Below, piece after piece: positions 5,622-9,335 of a stretch of 9,335 nucleotides of DNA. The stretch is from Dehalococcoidia bacterium (GTDB taxonomy: Bacteria; Chloroflexota; Dehalococcoidia; JACPQF01), in contig JAUSEJ010001125.1 of assembly GCA_030650265.1 (NCBI GenBank), positions 1 to 9,335 of the forward strand. The letters run 5' to 3'. The notes under the pieces are model-generated. The model made no database searches. It was not told the DNA's origin and saw only the letters and a list, made by a program, of their open reading frames with translations. The position numbers and the translations under genes are program-made. Numbering within the stretch: position 1 is the stretch's first letter; each line of letters starts with the position of its first letter.

Positions 5622-7039
5622 GACGCACCAAGATAGTCTGCACCATCGGTCCTGCCTGCGACAGCGAGCCTATTTTGCGTTTGCTCGTTCGGGAAGGCAT
5701 GGACGTGGCGCGGCTCAACTTCTCCCACGCCAGTCATGAGTGGGCCGGGCGGCTGGTGCCACTTATTCGTCGTATTGCCGCCGAAGAGGGCAGGGTAGTC
5801 GCTCTTCTTCAAGACCTGCAAGGGCCTCGCCTCCGTACAGGTGCGCTCGCTGCCGGAGAGGCAACTCTCGTTTCAGGTTCCCGATTCACTTTAACAACTC
5901 GAGACGTGATCGGCGATGCCAGCGCCGTCCACATCGACTTTGCCAATCTTCCCCTGGATCTCAAACCAGGCGATAGGGTGCTCCTCGACAACGGGAATTT
6001 AGAGTTGCTGGTTGAGTCAACTACGCCAACCGATGTTATTACGCTGATCATTGTCGGCGGCGTCTTAGGCGAACATAAGGGCATGAATTTCCCCGGGGTC
6101 GCCTTGGATATTCCCACCCTGGCAGATAAGGATAGAGCCGATCTGCGGTTTGGCGTTCAGCAGGGCTTCGACTACGTGGCCATGTCGTTTGTTCGCCAGG
6201 CGGACGATCTGGTTTTGCTAAAGCAGTTGCTATATAGCGCTGGATCCAGCGCGCCGGTGATCGCCAAGATCGAAAAGCACGAGGCGGTGAGCAATTTCGA
6301 GGAAATCCTCGCTGTGGCGGACGGAATCATGGTTGCCCGTGGCGATCTGGGAATAGAAACCTCGGTGGAGGAAGTGCCGCTCTTACAAAAGATGATTATT
6401 GCCAGTTGCCGTCGGGCGGGAAAGCCGGTTATAACGGCCACCCAAATGTTAGAGTCGATGATGTCCAGTCTGAGACCGACAAGGGCGGAGGCCAGCGACA
6501 TTGCTAATGCGATTCTGGATGGCACGGATGCCGTGATGCTTAGTGGCGAGACGGCCACCGGTTCCTATCCGGTTGAGGCCGTGAGGACCATGGCGAATGT
6601 AGCAGCGAAGGCTGAGACGGCTATTCCCTTTGATGAGCACGTCGACCGGGCTCGAGCGGAGAAGGCCCGGTCGATCACCGACGCCATCGGGCAGGCAACG
6701 GTCGAGGCTGCCCAAGAGCTAGCGGCCAAGGCGATCATCGCGGCAACTGAGTCCGGCTACACGCCCCGCATGATCGCCAAGTACAGACCATCGTCTCCCA
6801 TCCTTGCTGTAACGGCAGTTCCCGCTGTCCTGCCGCGGCTCGCCCTCATTTGGGGTGTTGTTCCTACAGCTTCTCCTCGCTACCGGCATACTGACGAAAT
6901 GATCGAGGGCTCCGTGAGAGAAGCGCAGTCGAGGGGATTTGTGAGCGACGGCGATGTCGTGGTAGTCGTAGCGGGCGCACCCATTGGCGTTCCGGGGCGG
7001 ACAAACCTGCTGCGGATTCTGGTGGTAGGTGAAGGGTGA
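5618..7039 (+). CDS. pyk: Pyruvate kinase
   Basis: A 473-residue pyruvate kinase (PEP + ADP to pyruvate + ATP, last step of glycolysis), the normal bacterial length. The (beta/alpha)8 A domain shows RRTKIVCTIGPACDSE, substrate-site residues R32, N34 and S36 (ARLNFSH), catalytic K217 and metal ligand E219 (IAKIEK), D243 (VARGDLGIE), and the nucleotide/phosphate-site block from PVITATQMLESMM to AVMLSGETATGSYPVEAV. The B domain is inserted at about residues 70-165, and the C-terminal regulatory domain runs from ~345 to the end. In the B domain, where K+-dependent enzymes have Glu and K+-independent ones Lys, my alignment by eye puts Ala101 (GDASAVHID). The usual DDG after it is DNG, and the DTKGPEIR motif reads DLQGPRLR. 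The GTG start overlaps the DRTGG stop, and there is no separate SD gap, so it is probably translated by coupling. It converges on the gene at 7073, with only 33 bases between. Confidence 0.96.
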   Translation: MRRTKIVCTIGPACDSEPILRLLVREGMDVARLNFSHASHEWAGRLVPLIRRIAAEEGRVVALLQDLQGPRLRTGALAAGEATLVSGSRFTLTTRDVIGDASAVHIDFANLPLDLKPGDRVLLDNGNLELLVESTTPTDVITLIIVGGVLGEHKGMNFPGVALDIPTLADKDRADLRFGVQQGFDYVAMSFVRQADDLVLLKQLLYSAGSSAPVIAKIEKHEAVSNFEEILAVADGIMVARGDLGIETSVEEVPLLQKMIIASCRRAGKPVITATQMLESMMSSLRPTRAEASDIANAILDGTDAVMLSGETATGSYPVEAVRTMANVAAKAETAIPFDEHVDRARAEKARSITDAIGQATVEAAQELAAKAIIAATESGYTPRMIAKYRPSSPILAVTAVPAVLPRLALIWGVVPTASPRYRHTDEMIEGSVREAQSRGFVSDGDVVVVVAGAPIGVPGRTNLLRILVVGEG

Positions 7040-7072
7040 AAAGAAACTGTGTGGCTCTTAACGCGAAGCTGG

Positions 7073-7519
7073 CTAGGACTTCTTCACGACTCTTATGGCT
7101 CCAGCGCAGTAGGGACAGACATCCCATGAAAGTCTAATAGCTCGCCTGCACTGGTTACATTGGCGCTTTAGTTCGGTGCGGCAACTTGGGCAGACAATGA
7201 AGTCGGCTTCGATATTCCTTTGGCAGCCAGGACAGATTTGCCGTTCCTCGATATCCTGAAGCAGGGTTTCCTCTTCCAGCGATCGCTCGTAAGCCTCGGC
7301 GAGGGTATCTCTGGGACGCAAAACAAAGTAAAGAACCAGCCCCGGCAAGCTAAATATAAGCACTAGCAGCACCGACATGAATTGTAGGATAATGTCGCGC
7401 GATCTGGCGCGAACATCCCTGAAAGTCCAAACCACAAGGCTAAACCATAGAGCGACTAGATATGCCCCAACAAAGGCGATTGCCAGTTGGAGAAAAGGCA
7501 TTATAGCGTCGAAATTCAT
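7073..7519 (-). CDS. Two-TM membrane protein with cytoplasmic double zinc ribbon
   Basis: A 148-residue membrane protein of unknown function. Residues ~8-31 (FLQLAIAFVGAYLVALWFSL) and ~44-67 (FMSVLLVLIFSLPGLVLYFV) are transmembrane helices joined by a basic loop (RDVRARSRD), which places the loop and probably both termini according to the positive-inside rule. After a charged linker rich in Glu (75-93), the C-terminal third carries four CxxC knuckles, C96/C99, C110/C113, C121/C124 and C135/C138, forming a double zinc ribbon (DZR-like). The start ATG is preceded by GGTGAG at 7528-7533 with 8 bases of spacing. It lies 48 bases downstream of the ftsH stop on the same strand and is probably co-transcribed. 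A role as a partner or adaptor of the membrane protease is an inference from position. The zinc-binding fold is well supported. Confidence 0.9.
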   Translation of the reverse strand: MNFDAIMPFLQLAIAFVGAYLVALWFSLVVWTFRDVRARSRDIILQFMSVLLVLIFSLPGLVLYFVLRPRDTLAEAYERSLEEETLLQDIEERQICPGCQRNIEADFIVCPSCRTELKRQCNQCRRAIRLSWDVCPYCAGAIRVVKKS

Positions 7520-7567
7520 TATGTCTTCTCACCACCAGTATTGTGGCGTCTCAAGGCTGTGCGAATA

Positions 7568-9155
<1,588 letters not shown>

Positions 9156-9163
<8 letters not shown>

Positions 9164-9335
9164 CGCGGGCGCTGGGCGTGGCGTCAGTGACAACATCGCG
9201 GACCATGCCGGCGGCGACGGTGCGCCGGGTCGCCGGGTCGATGAGGATGAAGCTGCCAGTATCGCGGCTGGTCGCGTACGAATCGACGAACAGGGGTTCA
9301 AGCGTCCGGACCGTGACCCGGCCGATGTCGTTCAA
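9156..9335 (-). CDS. cysN: Sulfate adenylyltransferase subunit 1 (CysN), C-terminal end
   Basis: The last 59 codons of CysN, the GTPase subunit of ATP sulfurylase, which with CysD activates sulfate to adenosine 5'-phosphosulfate. The frame enters from the window edge (base 9335, minus strand) and ends at the TGA at 9158-9156. It shows the family's C-terminal beta-barrel signature: [20 protein letters not shown], then [16 protein letters not shown] and VAAGM, with a short tail ending SARGG. No fused APS kinase (CysC) follows: the frame stops where a stand-alone CysN should. Its DNA is clearly more GC-rich than the rest of the window, so it may come from another genome (see the breakpoint at 9041-9060). 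A GTG overlapping the stop (9163-9161) opens a frame that could be the start of the next gene of that operon before the breakpoint. Confidence 0.82.

Noticed and set aside
7040..7072. Bidirectional terminator between the convergent pyk and zinc-ribbon genes
   Set aside because: Only 33 bases, with no convincing stem and T tract on either strand.
9164..9301. Extending ftsH to the ATG at 9301
   Set aside because: That stretch overlaps the recognisable CysN C-terminus in another frame, and the extra residues show no FtsH character.

Overview
The window looks like part of a metagenome-derived bacterial contig, most plausibly Chloroflexota (Dehalococcoidia-like). That placement is inferred from gene content: small zinc-ribbon proteins with strong Shine-Dalgarno (SD) sites, a TPR protein with an acidic tail, a stand-alone DRTGG protein joined to pyruvate kinase, and an FtsH with a Chloroflexota-like core. 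No rRNA or other marker confirms it. Base composition is moderate over most of the window (52-57% GC in the two 60-base samples I counted in the ftsH region) but rises to about 70% GC in the last ~275 bases.

Left part (1-2500, + strand): the 3' end of an acyl-CoA dehydrogenase gene, followed by a short out-of-frame remnant of a second acyl-CoA dehydrogenase. After a weak terminator and a good sigma70-type promoter comes a TPR protein with a central beta-rich domain and a very acidic tail. Next are a 24-residue lysine-rich peptide gene with a perfect SD, and then, behind its own promoter, a 95-residue protein with two zinc-ribbon modules. A strong hairpin terminator closes this part.

Centre (2640-7039, + strand): an extended -10 promoter drives gyrA (DNA gyrase subunit A). 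Downstream, with short gaps and no visible terminator, lie a single-domain DRTGG protein and pyruvate kinase. The last two overlap by 4 bases (GTGA), so gyrA-DRTGG-pyk is probably one operon joining DNA topology and the last step of glycolysis.

Right part (7073-9335, - strand): convergent with pyk is a gene pair, ftsH (membrane AAA+ zinc protease) followed by a small two-TM, double zinc-ribbon membrane protein. The N-terminal part of ftsH is abnormal: the first transmembrane helix and the periplasmic domain are missing. Upstream of about 9050 the sequence turns GC-rich and encodes the C-terminus of a sulfate adenylyltransferase large subunit (CysN). This is either an assembly chimera at a contig edge or a real rearrangement. 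It is the strongest anomaly in the window.

I see no tRNA, rRNA, CRISPR array, insertion sequence or defence system. The most interesting biological leads are the lysine-rich micro-peptide next to an acidic-tailed TPR protein, the DRTGG-pyruvate kinase coupling, and the FtsH-linked zinc-ribbon membrane protein.
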